Positions 24,263 through 33,463 of a stretch of 64,000 nt of DNA are shown here, piece by piece. The DNA comes from Desulfovibrio sp. (GTDB taxonomy: Bacteria > Desulfobacterota > Desulfovibrionia > Desulfovibrionales > Desulfovibrionaceae). How positions within the stretch are numbered: the stretch's first letter is position 1; each line of letters opens with the position of its first letter. The DNA lies in contig JACRDI010000009.1 of NCBI GenBank assembly GCA_016218665.1, positions 33,849-97,848 of the forward strand, read 5' to 3'. A program made the position numbers and the translations under genes. The notes beneath the pieces are model-generated. The model was not told the DNA's origin. It saw only the letters and a list, made by a program, of their open reading frames with translations, and ran no database searches.

Positions 24263-26479
24263 CTAGGTCTTGCCCACCACTTGGCCAAGGACCGCCGCCG
24301 CGGCAGGAAGGTCGAGGTTGTGCGCGGCGAAGTTTCGCGCAAGCAACCCTTCGGGAAGCAGCCAGTCCCACTTCTCCTGCTGCTTGTTGAGCACACCTGC
24401 GGCAAGCTCCTGGGGCTGCGGCAAGGGACGACGGCATAGTTCAGCCAGCACCCCGGTCAATGACGACGATCCCGATTGCTTCACCAACACGCACATACCT
24501 TCCTGCTGCGCCTCAAGGCCCCAGTACCGAAGGAGCATCGCCAAGGTGTGCAGGGCGATGTCCCCGGCCCAGGGAAAGACGCGCGCGTGGTGCTCACCTT
24601 CGACCATCAAGGACTGTGCGAGGCCGAGCCGCCGGAAGTTGGCGCGCGCCTCCTCAAGAAGCTCCTGGGCGGCCGCATCCAGAAACGGGACCGGCGCGTC
24701 CTCCAGCAGCACCTGCCGCATTTCCTTGCGCACGCCGTCGCCGACCAGAGCGCCGCCGCCCTCGAAGACCGGCGGTCGCCCACCCTTGGCTGGAGCTACG
24801 AGAATGGTCTTGCGCTCCATGTCAAGCGACTCCACCTGCCAGCGACGCCCGGCGAAAATGATGTAACTGCCTGGCTCAAGGGGACTGGTGACAGGCAACG
24901 TCCCAAGGGCCTTGCCAGCCGTCACCACCTGGAACTCCTCACCGGAGGCGAAGGCCGCGTAGAAGCTGTAGTGGCCGGTGAGCCTTTCGCCCTTGGGCGC
25001 AAGCAGCAGCAGACCCGACGAGTCCTGCATCAGCACCTCTCTGCTGCCAAGTTCGCGCAGAAGCGACGCGAAGTCCTGCTGTTCAACCCCGGCAAAGGGG
25101 CCAGTGCCGCACAGGAGCGACCAGGCCTTGGCGGCGGTGATGCCGCCGGACTGGACCACCAGCGACAGGAGCTGTTGGATCAGGGTGGAGAGATGCAGGC
25201 CGGAAATGACGGGCGGTTCGTACCAGCCCCGCACAAGCAGCCGGATCTGGGCGATGGTCTGCACCAGCCCCTCCCGCAACAGGTCAGAAGGCGGGCTGTC
25301 GGCCTTGCACTCGGTTTCGATAGCGTAGCAGAACAGGATGGCCGGCTCGCCCTTGCGCCGCCCGGACCGGCCGAGCCGTTGGCGCAGGCTGGCGACGGAC
25401 GGGGCCGGTCCGAGTTGGCCGATACGCTGCACGGAGCCGATGTCGATGCCCAGCTCAAGCGTGCTGGTGCAAATGGCCGTGGCCGGGCGGTCGCCGTGCT
25501 TCAACGCGGCCTCGGTCTCTTCCCGGATCTCTCGCGAGAGGCTGCCGTGATGCGGCCAGAATTCGTTGGGAACGCGTGCGTCCTCGCACATCCTGCGCAG
25601 CATGTCCGCCAGCAGCTCGACCCGGTTGCGGCTGTTGGGGAAGACGAGATTGTTGCTGCCGCGGAACGTCTTGAAGAGATGCTGCGCGATGGCCTCAACG
25701 CAGTTCTGCCCGTCATCCTTCTCCGTATCACTGGAGAGGTCAGGCGGCCTCTCCAGGAAGCCCTTGACCAGGACGCGCAGCTCCTGGCCGCCGTCGCGGC
25801 TTACGATGGTCTGCACCGGGAGGGCCGCGTCCGGGCGCAGGTATCGCTCCGCGAGCGCCATGTCGCCGAGGGTTGCGGACAAGCCGATGCGCTGGACCCG
25901 GCGGCCGAGGGCGCGTTCGATGCGGTGCAGCAGAGATTGCAGCTGCCGGCCCCGCTCCGCACCGATGAAGGAGTGCAGTTCGTCCACCACCACGCAAAGC
26001 AGCTTGGAGAAGAGCCCGGCCAGGGCGTGCCCGCGCCCCATGAGCAAGGCCTCCAGGGACTCCGGCGTGATCAGCAGGCAGCCTTCAGGCGACTTCAGGA
26101 AGCGCTTCTTGGGGCCGCTGGAGATGTCGCCGTGCCAGGGCGTGACCGGAACCTCCAGCTGTTCGCAGAGCTGCTCCAGGCGGCCCCACTGGTCGTTGAT
26201 GAGCGCAACGAGAGGAAATACCGCGATGACCAGGCTGCCCGGATTGGCCAGCATCCGCGTGAGGATCGGCAGGAACGCGGCCTCCGTTTTGCCCGAGGCC
26301 GTGGACGCGGCGATGATGATGTCCTGCTCGCCCTTCAGGATTGGGGGGATGGCCCGCTCCTGCGCGTCCCGCAGCTCGGTCCAGCCGCTGTCGTACACCC
26401 AGCGGCGGATGCGCTCGTCCAGCAGCCCGAAGCTGCCGGAGGTTGCATCAGAGCCTGAAGCTGGCGAGTTCGTCGGCAT
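24263..26479 (-). CDS. sngC: DEAD/DEAH-box helicase, Shango SngC-like
   Basis: This 738-residue superfamily 2 helicase has motif I (ASTASGKTEAA) near residue 60, the DExH box DELH at 166-169, a SAT motif (GLSATLGD), and motif VI (QRLGRSGRR). A C-terminal region of about 300 residues resembles Lhr-type helicases. The ATG at 26479 has GGAG six bases upstream and overlaps the preceding gene by 32 bases. The open frame continues upstream of it only as the shadow of that gene. It is the last gene of a TerB protein / ATPase / helicase trio that matches the reported Shango anti-phage system. Confidence 0.85.
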   Translation of the reverse strand: MPTNSPASGSDATSGSFGLLDERIRRWVYDSGWTELRDAQERAIPPILKGEQDIIIAASTASGKTEAAFLPILTRMLANPGSLVIAVFPLVALINDQWGRLEQLCEQLEVPVTPWHGDISSGPKKRFLKSPEGCLLITPESLEALLMGRGHALAGLFSKLLCVVVDELHSFIGAERGRQLQSLLHRIERALGRRVQRIGLSATLGDMALAERYLRPDAALPVQTIVSRDGGQELRVLVKGFLERPPDLSSDTEKDDGQNCVEAIAQHLFKTFRGSNNLVFPNSRNRVELLADMLRRMCEDARVPNEFWPHHGSLSREIREETEAALKHGDRPATAICTSTLELGIDIGSVQRIGQLGPAPSVASLRQRLGRSGRRKGEPAILFCYAIETECKADSPPSDLLREGLVQTIAQIRLLVRGWYEPPVISGLHLSTLIQQLLSLVVQSGGITAAKAWSLLCGTGPFAGVEQQDFASLLRELGSREVLMQDSSGLLLLAPKGERLTGHYSFYAAFASGEEFQVVTAGKALGTLPVTSPLEPGSYIIFAGRRWQVESLDMERKTILVAPAKGGRPPVFEGGGALVGDGVRKEMRQVLLEDAPVPFLDAAAQELLEEARANFRRLGLAQSLMVEGEHHARVFPWAGDIALHTLAMLLRYWGLEAQQEGMCVLVKQSGSSSLTGVLAELCRRPLPQPQELAAGVLNKQQEKWDWLLPEGLLARNFAAHNLDLPAAAAVLGQVVGKT

Positions 26480-27758
26480 CGCTTTCTCCGCCCGCACCGG
26501 CCTCCTGCTCGGCGGCCGCGCCGTTGTCCTGCTCCACGGCGACCTGGCCCAGTAAATCCCGCCAGTCGACGCCCGGATTCTGCTCCAGCACGGCCAACAG
26601 GTTGATGAAGGCCGTGATGGTGTTGCGCGGCGTGCGGAAGTAGGCCTCCCCGATGCGTTTGTGGCAGTGCTCCATGAAGGCAGGCAGCGCCGTGTCCGGC
26701 AGCAGATACCTTTCCGGTTCACCACCGGCGAAGACGTGGCGGAGCTTCTGGAGCAGCACCAGCAGTTCCTCCTGCGACAGGCTGGCGAGCCGCAGCACGG
26801 GACCGGAATAGTCCACCAGCCCGTCCCGGGCGAAGGCGTTTTCCGCCAGGCGTGACTGCAGCGCCGAGTAGCTATAGAGCCCGCGCCGTGTGTCCAGGAG
26901 GAATTCCGGCGTCCCGCCGAGTAGGATGCCCAGTCCCTCCGCGCCTCCCTGCAAAGCGTCGTTCAGGATGCGCAGGATTTGCTCGTAGTTGGCGTTCCTG
27001 GCCTGGGAATTCTGGAGCTTGTAAAGGTTCACCATCTCGTCCAGGCAGACGAGCAGCCCGGAATATCCGGCCAGCCGGACAAACCGGGCCATGAGCTTCA
27101 ACTGGTCGTAGAAGGAGGCGTCGTCGACGATGGTGCGCACGCCGAGCGCGCCGCGGGCATCGGTCCTGGTGGAGAACTCGCCGCGCAGCCAGCGGATGGC
27201 GTCGGCCTTGAGCTGCTCGTTGCCGGACTCGAAACCCTTCCAATAGGCGGCGATGACGTTCGCGAAGTCGTAGCCGTTGACCATCTCGGACAGTTGGTCG
27301 AGCTTGGCGTAGATGCGCTCTTCGGGGTTGCCGCCGTTGGTCCTGGCCTCGGTCATGGCCCCGGAGACGAATTTCTCCACCACGCCCGCCAAACCGCCGC
27401 CGTCCGGACGCGTTCTCGTGGCAAGGTTCTTCATGAGTTCCGCATAGAGCGAGCGGGCCTGGCCGCCCGTGGCGTGCAGCCGCCTGTCGGGGCTCAGGTC
27501 GGCGTTCGCCGTAACCAGCTTCTTCTCCATGCCCATGGTTCGCACGAGGTTCAGGAAGAAGGTCTTGCCCGAGCCGTACTCACCCACGACGACGCGGAAG
27601 GTGGCGCTGCCATCGGCGATGCGTCCGATGTCGTCGAGCAGCGAGGCGACCTCGCGCGCGCGTCCCACCTGCACGAGGTGAAGGCCCGTCCTGGGGACGA
27701 CGCCTGCGCGCAGCGACTGAACTACGGCATCCCTGTCCTTGGCCCGAATCGCACTCAT
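26448..27758 (-). CDS. sngB: BrxD-like ATP-binding protein, Shango SngB-like
   Basis: This 436-residue P-loop ATPase of the BREX BrxD / DUF2791 kind has Walker A (GEYGSGKT) near residue 60 and Walker B (LLVCLDEMVNL) near residue 230. The RAGVVPRTGLHLVQVGR opening is typical of the family. It sits between the TerB-domain gene (ATGA overlap at 27755-27758) and the helicase gene (32-base overlap), so the three should be translated together. The same ATPase family occurs in BREX and in Shango; the absence of other BREX genes and the TerB partner support Shango. Confidence 0.86.
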   Translation of the reverse strand: MSAIRAKDRDAVVQSLRAGVVPRTGLHLVQVGRAREVASLLDDIGRIADGSATFRVVVGEYGSGKTFFLNLVRTMGMEKKLVTANADLSPDRRLHATGGQARSLYAELMKNLATRTRPDGGGLAGVVEKFVSGAMTEARTNGGNPEERIYAKLDQLSEMVNGYDFANVIAAYWKGFESGNEQLKADAIRWLRGEFSTRTDARGALGVRTIVDDASFYDQLKLMARFVRLAGYSGLLVCLDEMVNLYKLQNSQARNANYEQILRILNDALQGGAEGLGILLGGTPEFLLDTRRGLYSYSALQSRLAENAFARDGLVDYSGPVLRLASLSQEELLVLLQKLRHVFAGGEPERYLLPDTALPAFMEHCHKRIGEAYFRTPRNTITAFINLLAVLEQNPGVDWRDLLGQVAVEQDNGAAAEQEAGAGGESDADELASFRL

Positions 27759-30136
27759 TGCACCGCTCCTTCCTTGGCTTCGGCATTGATTTCCACCGGG
27801 TCTTCGCCTTCGCAGAACGGGGCGTCAAAGGCGTCGAGGGCAGCCTCGTTCAGCCGCTCCAGCGTTCCGTCCAGCATCAGCCCGCGCTCCAGGGCGATCT
27901 CCTCAAGCTCGGCGCGGGTCCAGGAGTCGCGGCCGGAGAGCACCCGCCAGAAGGACGAGTGGGCCGCATCCAGTCCCAGGAACGTCTCTTCCTGTACCTG
28001 TGCGTCATCCGGCTCGTCTGGTGCCTCGGACTCGGGTGACGGGGCAGGCTCCTCGCTGGCGAACACCGCTTCCAAGATGGCTGCGGCACGCTCGCTTTCC
28101 TCTTGCAGGGCCGCCACCTTGGCCATGTCCAGCGTGAAGCCGCAGACGCTTGCGGGGGCAGACGGAGCCGAAGATTCGGGCGGGATGGCGAAGCCGGACG
28201 CCGCCTGGGCCGGGCGCACCGCCACCGGCGCGTCCGTCACCCCATGGCCCGCCGTAGGAGCAGCGTGCAGCGTGCTGTACAGAACGCCTGCCTCAAGGCC
28301 GAGACTCTTGTAGAGCTTCTCCAGCGCCCGCACTTCCTTGGCATCGAGCACGCCGTCCGCCAGGGCCACAAGCGCGAGAAACCGGGCAAGAGACTCCTTT
28401 TCCGCTCCGGATAGTCCGTCAAGGCGCTTGTTCAGTCCACTCACGCCCGGACGCACCTCAAGCAGCCAGGCCACATGCGCCGTTAGGCGGATGCGCTCGG
28501 CCGCGTTCAAGCCATGCCAATTTTGAGCCTGGGTCGCCAGCAGGGTCCGCTCGTTGTCGCAGATGACGCCGTCCGCCGCCGCGACCGAAGCCGCGATGCG
28601 CATGGCGAAGGCCGCGGCGTGGTAGTGCTTGGTGATTGGTCCGCTGCCCGCATCGTTGTGAAAAAGTACTACCGGGGCGTCTGTTTCAGGAAGGGCGCCG
28701 CCGTGGCGAGTGTCAGGTTCGAACCCTATGGAGCCTTCTTCCAATCTGGCAAGCAGGGCTGAAAAGCGTGCCTTCGTGAGTTGCCGCCACGGCGGCAGGG
28801 TGCGAAACACGTCGGAAAAGGCGCGCACCAAAGGCTGTCCCGCCTGCTGCGCCTCCGTGTGCAGGGAATTCAGGTGCGCCGCAGCCTTCTCCGGCCAGGC
28901 GGCAAACGGCAGTTCGGCCAGTGCGTCCGCAGAGTTCTCTAGGTCGGACGAGCGCCCGAGCAAGCGGCTGTAGCTGTCGAGCGCCGCCATACATTCATCG
29001 GCGATAGCCTGGAGCTGCTTTGTCGGCGCGCTCAACACGGACACGTCCGGGAGATCGACATGCAGGGAAGCTGTTCCGCCCGTTCCGTGGAAAGATGGGC
29101 TGGCGAACCGGTGCACGATCTTGAGGCGGGTCTTGTTCTCCGACAGGACCATGCCCTGGCCATGCCGCTTTGCATAGGCTTGTGAAAACAGGAGCTGAAA
29201 CTCAGACGGGCAGCGCTGGGCCGGCGTCCGGAGCCGGATGTTTGGGTCCGAGCGAAGCCACGCAAAGGCCCAGTCGGCCGGGATGGGGCGCTTCTCCGCC
29301 ACCATGCGGCCCAGACCGATTTTCAGCGGAGCCGAGAGGCCAAAGATGCCGGCCACAACCGTGGGTGCTGCGGCTTGTGTCTCCTGGGCCGCCGCGGCGA
29401 AGCACGACAGGGCGTCCAGCAGGGAGGAGGCATAGCTTCGGAAGGAGTGGTTGCCGCCGTATACGTCCAGCAGGCGGCGGACCTCAGCCTCAATGGCCGG
29501 GAATTCCGAGCGGAGCGACGGATCGCGTTCCGCGTCATGGAAAACGCGGCGCTCCAAACCGTAGAAGAAGAGGAATACGTAGCCAGTGTCCGCTTCGGGC
29601 GCTTGGCGCCCGCCTTCCAACCATTGAAGGTATGCCCCTCGGGCTTCAGGCGAGGCCTCGCTGTAGGATGGCCAGTAGGGCAGCCGACTTTCACCCAGCC
29701 ATATATCGCTCAAGCGGGCTGACAGCTTGGGATCCACCAGCGCAGGCTCCGGTTTCCAGTCTGTTCCCACCCCGCACAGGCCGGATCCCAGGTAGAGCAT
29801 GCCGCCGGGAATGATCCTGCCTGCGACCTCGACGGTCTCATTGGCGGGTATCCATCTCGACTGCCCGGGCTGCGCCGCTGCGCGCGACTGCGGGATTGGC
29901 TGGCGGTAGGGCTCGGCGACAGGCGAAAACTGGAACGTTGGTTCAACGGCGGCCGCCTCTTGGGCAACTGCCGTGGCGGTCGCCCGTTTGGCGAGGAGGC
30001 CGGAAATTGTTTGAAACAGCCACCGCAAGATGAAGAAGGTTGCCGTAAAGGCCCAGACGACAAGCTGGACAACCAACGCGACGAGTCCTGCAACTGCCTG
30101 CGCGTCCCGTTTGGTGAACGATTTGCGTCGCGCCAT
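27755..30136 (-). CDS. sngA: TerB-domain membrane protein, Shango SngA-like
   Basis: This 793-residue protein has an N-terminal membrane span (about residues 15-37), a TerB-N-like region, a central TerB-like helical domain (VAAADGVICDNERTLLATQ and a second acidic copy, VALADGVLDAKEV), and a C-terminal TerB-C-like domain. The two acidic ADGV motifs are the metal-binding signature of TerB. The ATG has AAGGAG seven bases upstream, and the gene leads a three-gene minus-strand operon. TerB proteins are linked to membrane-associated stress and phage responses. In Shango the TerB protein, ATPase and helicase are all needed, though the mechanism is unresolved. Confidence 0.85.
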   Translation of the reverse strand: MARRKSFTKRDAQAVAGLVALVVQLVVWAFTATFFILRWLFQTISGLLAKRATATAVAQEAAAVEPTFQFSPVAEPYRQPIPQSRAAAQPGQSRWIPANETVEVAGRIIPGGMLYLGSGLCGVGTDWKPEPALVDPKLSARLSDIWLGESRLPYWPSYSEASPEARGAYLQWLEGGRQAPEADTGYVFLFFYGLERRVFHDAERDPSLRSEFPAIEAEVRRLLDVYGGNHSFRSYASSLLDALSCFAAAAQETQAAAPTVVAGIFGLSAPLKIGLGRMVAEKRPIPADWAFAWLRSDPNIRLRTPAQRCPSEFQLLFSQAYAKRHGQGMVLSENKTRLKIVHRFASPSFHGTGGTASLHVDLPDVSVLSAPTKQLQAIADECMAALDSYSRLLGRSSDLENSADALAELPFAAWPEKAAAHLNSLHTEAQQAGQPLVRAFSDVFRTLPPWRQLTKARFSALLARLEEGSIGFEPDTRHGGALPETDAPVVLFHNDAGSGPITKHYHAAAFAMRIAASVAAADGVICDNERTLLATQAQNWHGLNAAERIRLTAHVAWLLEVRPGVSGLNKRLDGLSGAEKESLARFLALVALADGVLDAKEVRALEKLYKSLGLEAGVLYSTLHAAPTAGHGVTDAPVAVRPAQAASGFAIPPESSAPSAPASVCGFTLDMAKVAALQEESERAAAILEAVFASEEPAPSPESEAPDEPDDAQVQEETFLGLDAAHSSFWRVLSGRDSWTRAELEEIALERGLMLDGTLERLNEAALDAFDAPFCEGEDPVEINAEAKEGAVQ

Positions 30137-30545
30137 GGAGTCTCCTTCTCACTGAGGGAATTCATCACTTTCCCACATGACCTCTTCTGCTCTGGCGAAA
30201 AGTGATATCCATATTCCTCTCACGTTGCCAATCAGTTTTTATCAATGAGTTGGTTAGAGATGATGGTCTCGACCTGAACCTGAAGCATCCACCAGGAAAG
30301 CCAAAGGGGGCCTTGTGGCCCCCTTCTCGTACAGCGTTTATCGTTAGAGCAGCACGCTGTTGCTCTGTATGGATCGAGTCGTTCAGGGCAGCGCCGATGC
30401 CGTATGCGCCGCAGTCCGCAGTCTGCTCAAGAATGCAGCCGTTTGTGGCTGCTTTGTTCAGAAAAAATGTCCGTAAAAATCCTTGAAGCACGGTGTGTTA
30501 CTTGCCAAATTCCTTGACTCGCCCCACAAATAAAGATATAGATGT
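30137..30545. other. Right margin of the island, non-coding
   Basis: No credible gene is seen. The stretch is AT-richer near 30180-30260, probably the promoter region of the Shango operon, although no convincing -35/-10 pair stands out. A 7-bp stem (GGGGGCC / GGCCCCC at 30306-30323, then TTCTC) resembles a terminator for a plus-strand gene that is no longer present. Next to the tRNA-Leu fragment is an inverted repeat CCCCACA...TGTGGGG. Confidence 0.45.
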
Positions 30546-30589
30546 GGGGATTTTAAGTCCCTTGCGTATGCCAGTTTCGCCATCCGGGC
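30546..30589 (-). pseudogene. 5' half of tRNA-Leu(TAA): probable integration scar
   Basis: On the minus strand the sequence begins GCCCGGATGGCGAAACTGG and runs through GGGACTTAAAATCCC. This gives a 7-base acceptor strand, a D-arm (GCG...CGC) and an anticodon arm whose loop CTTAAAA reads TAA, that is tRNA-Leu. After TCCC the similarity stops: no variable arm, T-arm or 3' acceptor (TCCGGGC) follows. A half tRNA ending at the anticodon stem at the edge of a genomic island is what site-specific integration into a tRNA gene leaves behind. The matching half was not found in the window. Confidence 0.6.
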
Positions 30590-30640
30590 GGGCGGGCTCT
30601 GTCCTACATGCTGCCTGGGCTGCGCGTCAATGAATGCGGG

Positions 30641-32335
30641 CTACAGCTCGCCGAACTGGCGCAGGTAGTTGGCGTACAGCCGGGGCGACAGCCGCGAGAA
30701 GCGGTCGAAGTCCGACACCCACTCCAGCCCCGGCACGATGGCCCGCACCGCCGGGATGCCCAGATCCTTGCGCGTCAGGTCCGCGTACACCGGCGGGTAC
30801 CCGTTGGCCAAAAGCAGCTCTTCCAGCACCATCAGGTCGCCCTCGGCGCTGCCGGTGGAGAAGTCGGGCAGCTCCTCCAGCCTGCGCACGGGCAGGCCCT
30901 CCGGGGCCTTCTGCGTGGCCGGGCCGGGGAAGGGGTAGGGAATCTCCGTCATGGCCGAGACGGCCGCGCGCGGGCCGGAGAGCCCGGCGCCCATGCCCTT
31001 GTTCACGTCGCCGTGGCGGCCGGTGACGATGGCCTTGTAGCAGGGCACCCCGAACTCCGGCGTGCAGTCCATGAACCACACGTGCATGTTGCAGTCCTCG
31101 TAGTCGCGCAGAAGCCTGGCCACGCGCTCGTCGGCGGCCTCCAGGCGGAAGCAGCGGGAGAGGTCGAAGGGCGTCACTGCCTCGGCGTCGCGCTCGATGA
31201 CCTCGCCCAGGGCGTGGACCTTGGCCTCCTCCATGGTGTTGCCCGAGGCCAGCCCCGTGGAGCCCAGCGCGCTGAACAGGCTCTGCTCCTCCAGGTTGGC
31301 GAAGAGATACACGAACTGCACCGGCACCAGGCAGGGCCGCAGGCCGCCCTCGAAGCGCTCCTGGGCGGGCATCCAGTGGATGGTCTGGCCGGTGTAGGGC
31401 ACCTCCAGGCGCACGCGGTCCATGTCCAGGGTGCGGGCGCTGGCGGAAACCTCGGCCAGGCTGCCGCGGGTGATGGGGCAGTCGCTGGCCAGGCCCATGA
31501 CGCCCCGCGCGCCCATGCTGGCGTAGGAGGACACGCGCTCGGCCACCTCCATGCTGTAGGAGGCCCGGGCCGACTCCATGTCCAGCCCACGGCCGTAGCT
31601 GGTCTGCATGCCGGAGAGGCTGTAGGCCATGGCCCCGCTCTTCACCGTCACGTCCACCAGCCACATGCGCAAGAGGGCCACGGGCGAGAGGGAGGCCTTG
31701 TGGGCCATCTCCGGCCCCAGGAACACGTTCTTGGCCTCCAGGCGCTCAATGGCGTGGGCGTAGGTCTCGGTGGCCGGGCGGCGGGCCTTGGCCGGGGGCA
31801 GCTTGCCCGCCAGGCGGGCGCGCACCTGCGCGGCGGTGACGGCCGGGCCTTTCGGGAGCGCGTCCTTCGCATAGGGCGCCTCCAGGCCGATTTCTCCGGG
31901 CGCGGCCAGGGCCTCGTGGGCCACGATGTTCAGCTGCATGCGCATGGTCCAGGCGTTGTGCAGGGGCTGGTCCGCAAGCCGGTGCGAGCGGATGTGCACC
32001 GCCGGGGTGTGGCGGGCAAGCTCGGCGGCGTCCAGTTCCTCCATGCGCGGCAAAAGATGCGCGAAGCGTTCGTGCCCCAGGCAGGCCTCGAAAAGCAGGG
32101 CCCCAAGCACCGGTTCGGTGATGGTCGTTCCCTGGCGCACCTCCTCCATGAGCTTCTCCACCTTCCTGGTGCGGTGCTCGCCCAGCTTGAAGAGCAGGTG
32201 CTGGTGCATGAAGTCGTCCAGGGGGGTCTGGCGCAGGTGTTCCAGCATTTCGGAGAAGCTCAGGTTCGGGCCGGGGTGGGCGGCGAAGCAGCCGACGCCG
32301 GAAAGGGTGTCCATGAGGCGGAGTTCGTAGCGCAT
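30641..32335 (-). CDS. YcaO-like ATP-dependent cyclodehydratase family protein
   Basis: This 564-residue protein has a YcaO domain in its C-terminal 350 residues. Typical ATP-site elements are visible: SMEVAERVSSY and HALGEVIERDAE, plus a late MTEIPYPFP stretch. YcaO enzymes activate peptide amide carbonyls with ATP to make azolines, thioamides or amidines, or assist RimO. The N-terminal 220 residues have no similarity I recognise. There is no Pro-rich C-terminal tail, no TfuA partner, no precursor peptide and no nearby RimO. The ATG at 32335 has TTTTGGAG six bases upstream. The gene stands alone at the island's right border and its target is unknown. Confidence 0.8.
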   Translation of the reverse strand: MRYELRLMDTLSGVGCFAAHPGPNLSFSEMLEHLRQTPLDDFMHQHLLFKLGEHRTRKVEKLMEEVRQGTTITEPVLGALLFEACLGHERFAHLLPRMEELDAAELARHTPAVHIRSHRLADQPLHNAWTMRMQLNIVAHEALAAPGEIGLEAPYAKDALPKGPAVTAAQVRARLAGKLPPAKARRPATETYAHAIERLEAKNVFLGPEMAHKASLSPVALLRMWLVDVTVKSGAMAYSLSGMQTSYGRGLDMESARASYSMEVAERVSSYASMGARGVMGLASDCPITRGSLAEVSASARTLDMDRVRLEVPYTGQTIHWMPAQERFEGGLRPCLVPVQFVYLFANLEEQSLFSALGSTGLASGNTMEEAKVHALGEVIERDAEAVTPFDLSRCFRLEAADERVARLLRDYEDCNMHVWFMDCTPEFGVPCYKAIVTGRHGDVNKGMGAGLSGPRAAVSAMTEIPYPFPGPATQKAPEGLPVRRLEELPDFSTGSAEGDLMVLEELLLANGYPPVYADLTRKDLGIPAVRAIVPGLEWVSDFDRFSRLSPRLYANYLRQFGEL

Positions 32336-32447
32336 TGGGGCTCCAAAAGGGGGCGGATTGGGTATCAGACGAAAAGAGGCGGACATCCCCGCCTGAGCGG
32401 GGACTGTAGGCCATAGGCCGGCCGGGCGCAAGGCGGGGCGGGAAGAA

Positions 32448-33392
32448 TCAGGAACACCCCGGCGGGTCTTCCGGCAGGGGCCAGGTCATCACGCGGTTGC
32501 GGCCGCAGAGCTTGGCCCGGTACAGGGCCTTGTCGGCCTTCTCGATCATGTCCTCCAGCACGCTGGCGCCGAACTGGGGCTCCTCGGAGTACTCGGACAC
32601 GCCGATGCTGACCGTGTTGTTCAACGTCACCTGGCCGAGCTTGAGCGGGGCCGCGGCAACGGCCTGGCGGATGCGCTCGGCCAGGGTGCGGGCCTCCTGC
32701 AGGGAGGCGTTGGGCGCCAGCACCAGGAATTCCTCGCCCCCGTAGCGGGCCGCCATGTCCGACTCGCGGATGGCCGAGGTGATGCACCCGGCGATGTGGA
32801 CGAGGTACTTGTCGCCCACGGGGTGGCCGTAGGTGTCGTTCACGTTCTTGAAGTGGTCGATGTCGATCATCAGGCAGGAGCAGGGCTTGCCCGCGCGTAT
32901 GGCCACGCCCAGCAGGCGGTAGCCCTCGGCCATGAGGTGCCTGCGGTTGTACATGCCGGTCAACTGGTCCGTGCGCGAGGTGGTCTGGATGGTCTGGATG
33001 TGCTCCAGCAACGTGGTGGACATGCGGTTGAAGGCGCGCACCAGCTGCTTGAACTCCATGGGCGCGTCCCGGGTGGCGGCGGGGTCGATGATGTGCCCGT
33101 ACTCGCCGTCCTGGATCTTTTCCGCGCCCTGCACCAGCAGGCGCAGGGGGTCCAGGATGGTGCGGGCGATGGTGTGGCCGATGATGGCGGAGAAAACCAC
33201 AGCCAGGGCCAGGCAGATGATCAGCAGCCACTCCAGGCTGAAAGGCAGGCCGTCGAGGTGCGAGGCCAGCCAGTACAGCGACAGGGGCAGCACCGGCAGC
33301 AGCAGCATAAGCGCGCTGAACAGCCGCAGAAGCCCAATCACTCCCAGGCCTTTCAGGCGCAGGGGGGGCAGCTGGTCTTGCGGGTGCGCCAC
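32448..33392 (-). CDS. Membrane diguanylate cyclase (HAMP-GGDEF)
   Basis: This 314-residue protein synthesises cyclic di-GMP. Two membrane spans (about residues 20-45 and 53-75) are followed by a HAMP domain (ILDPLRLLVQGAEKIQDGEY) and a GGDEF domain. The active site is RYGGEEF, so the A-site is intact. RESD lies five residues before it and would form the product-inhibition I-site. There is almost no periplasmic loop, so any signal is probably sensed within the membrane. It follows the gene at 33499-34128 on the same strand. Confidence 0.9.
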   Translation of the reverse strand: MAHPQDQLPPLRLKGLGVIGLLRLFSALMLLLPVLPLSLYWLASHLDGLPFSLEWLLIICLALAVVFSAIIGHTIARTILDPLRLLVQGAEKIQDGEYGHIIDPAATRDAPMEFKQLVRAFNRMSTTLLEHIQTIQTTSRTDQLTGMYNRRHLMAEGYRLLGVAIRAGKPCSCLMIDIDHFKNVNDTYGHPVGDKYLVHIAGCITSAIRESDMAARYGGEEFLVLAPNASLQEARTLAERIRQAVAAAPLKLGQVTLNNTVSIGVSEYSEEPQFGASVLEDMIEKADKALYRAKLCGRNRVMTWPLPEDPPGCS

Positions 33393-33463
33393 GGCAGTTC
33401 ACCTCAGGTCACACGGTTGTGGTCCGCGATACGTGTATACCGGTTCCCCGGAGGTCGCGCAAC

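Noticed and set aside
30202..30486. Small plus-strand frame of 94 codons at the island's right margin
   Set aside because: No ribosome site and a hairpin in the middle. It could be debris of a lost gene, but nothing supports expression.
16854..30640. Search for an integrase, transposase or CRISPR array in the island
   Set aside because: No tyrosine or serine recombinase motifs, DDE transposase or regularly spaced repeats were seen. The island call rests on content, composition and the tRNA fragment only.
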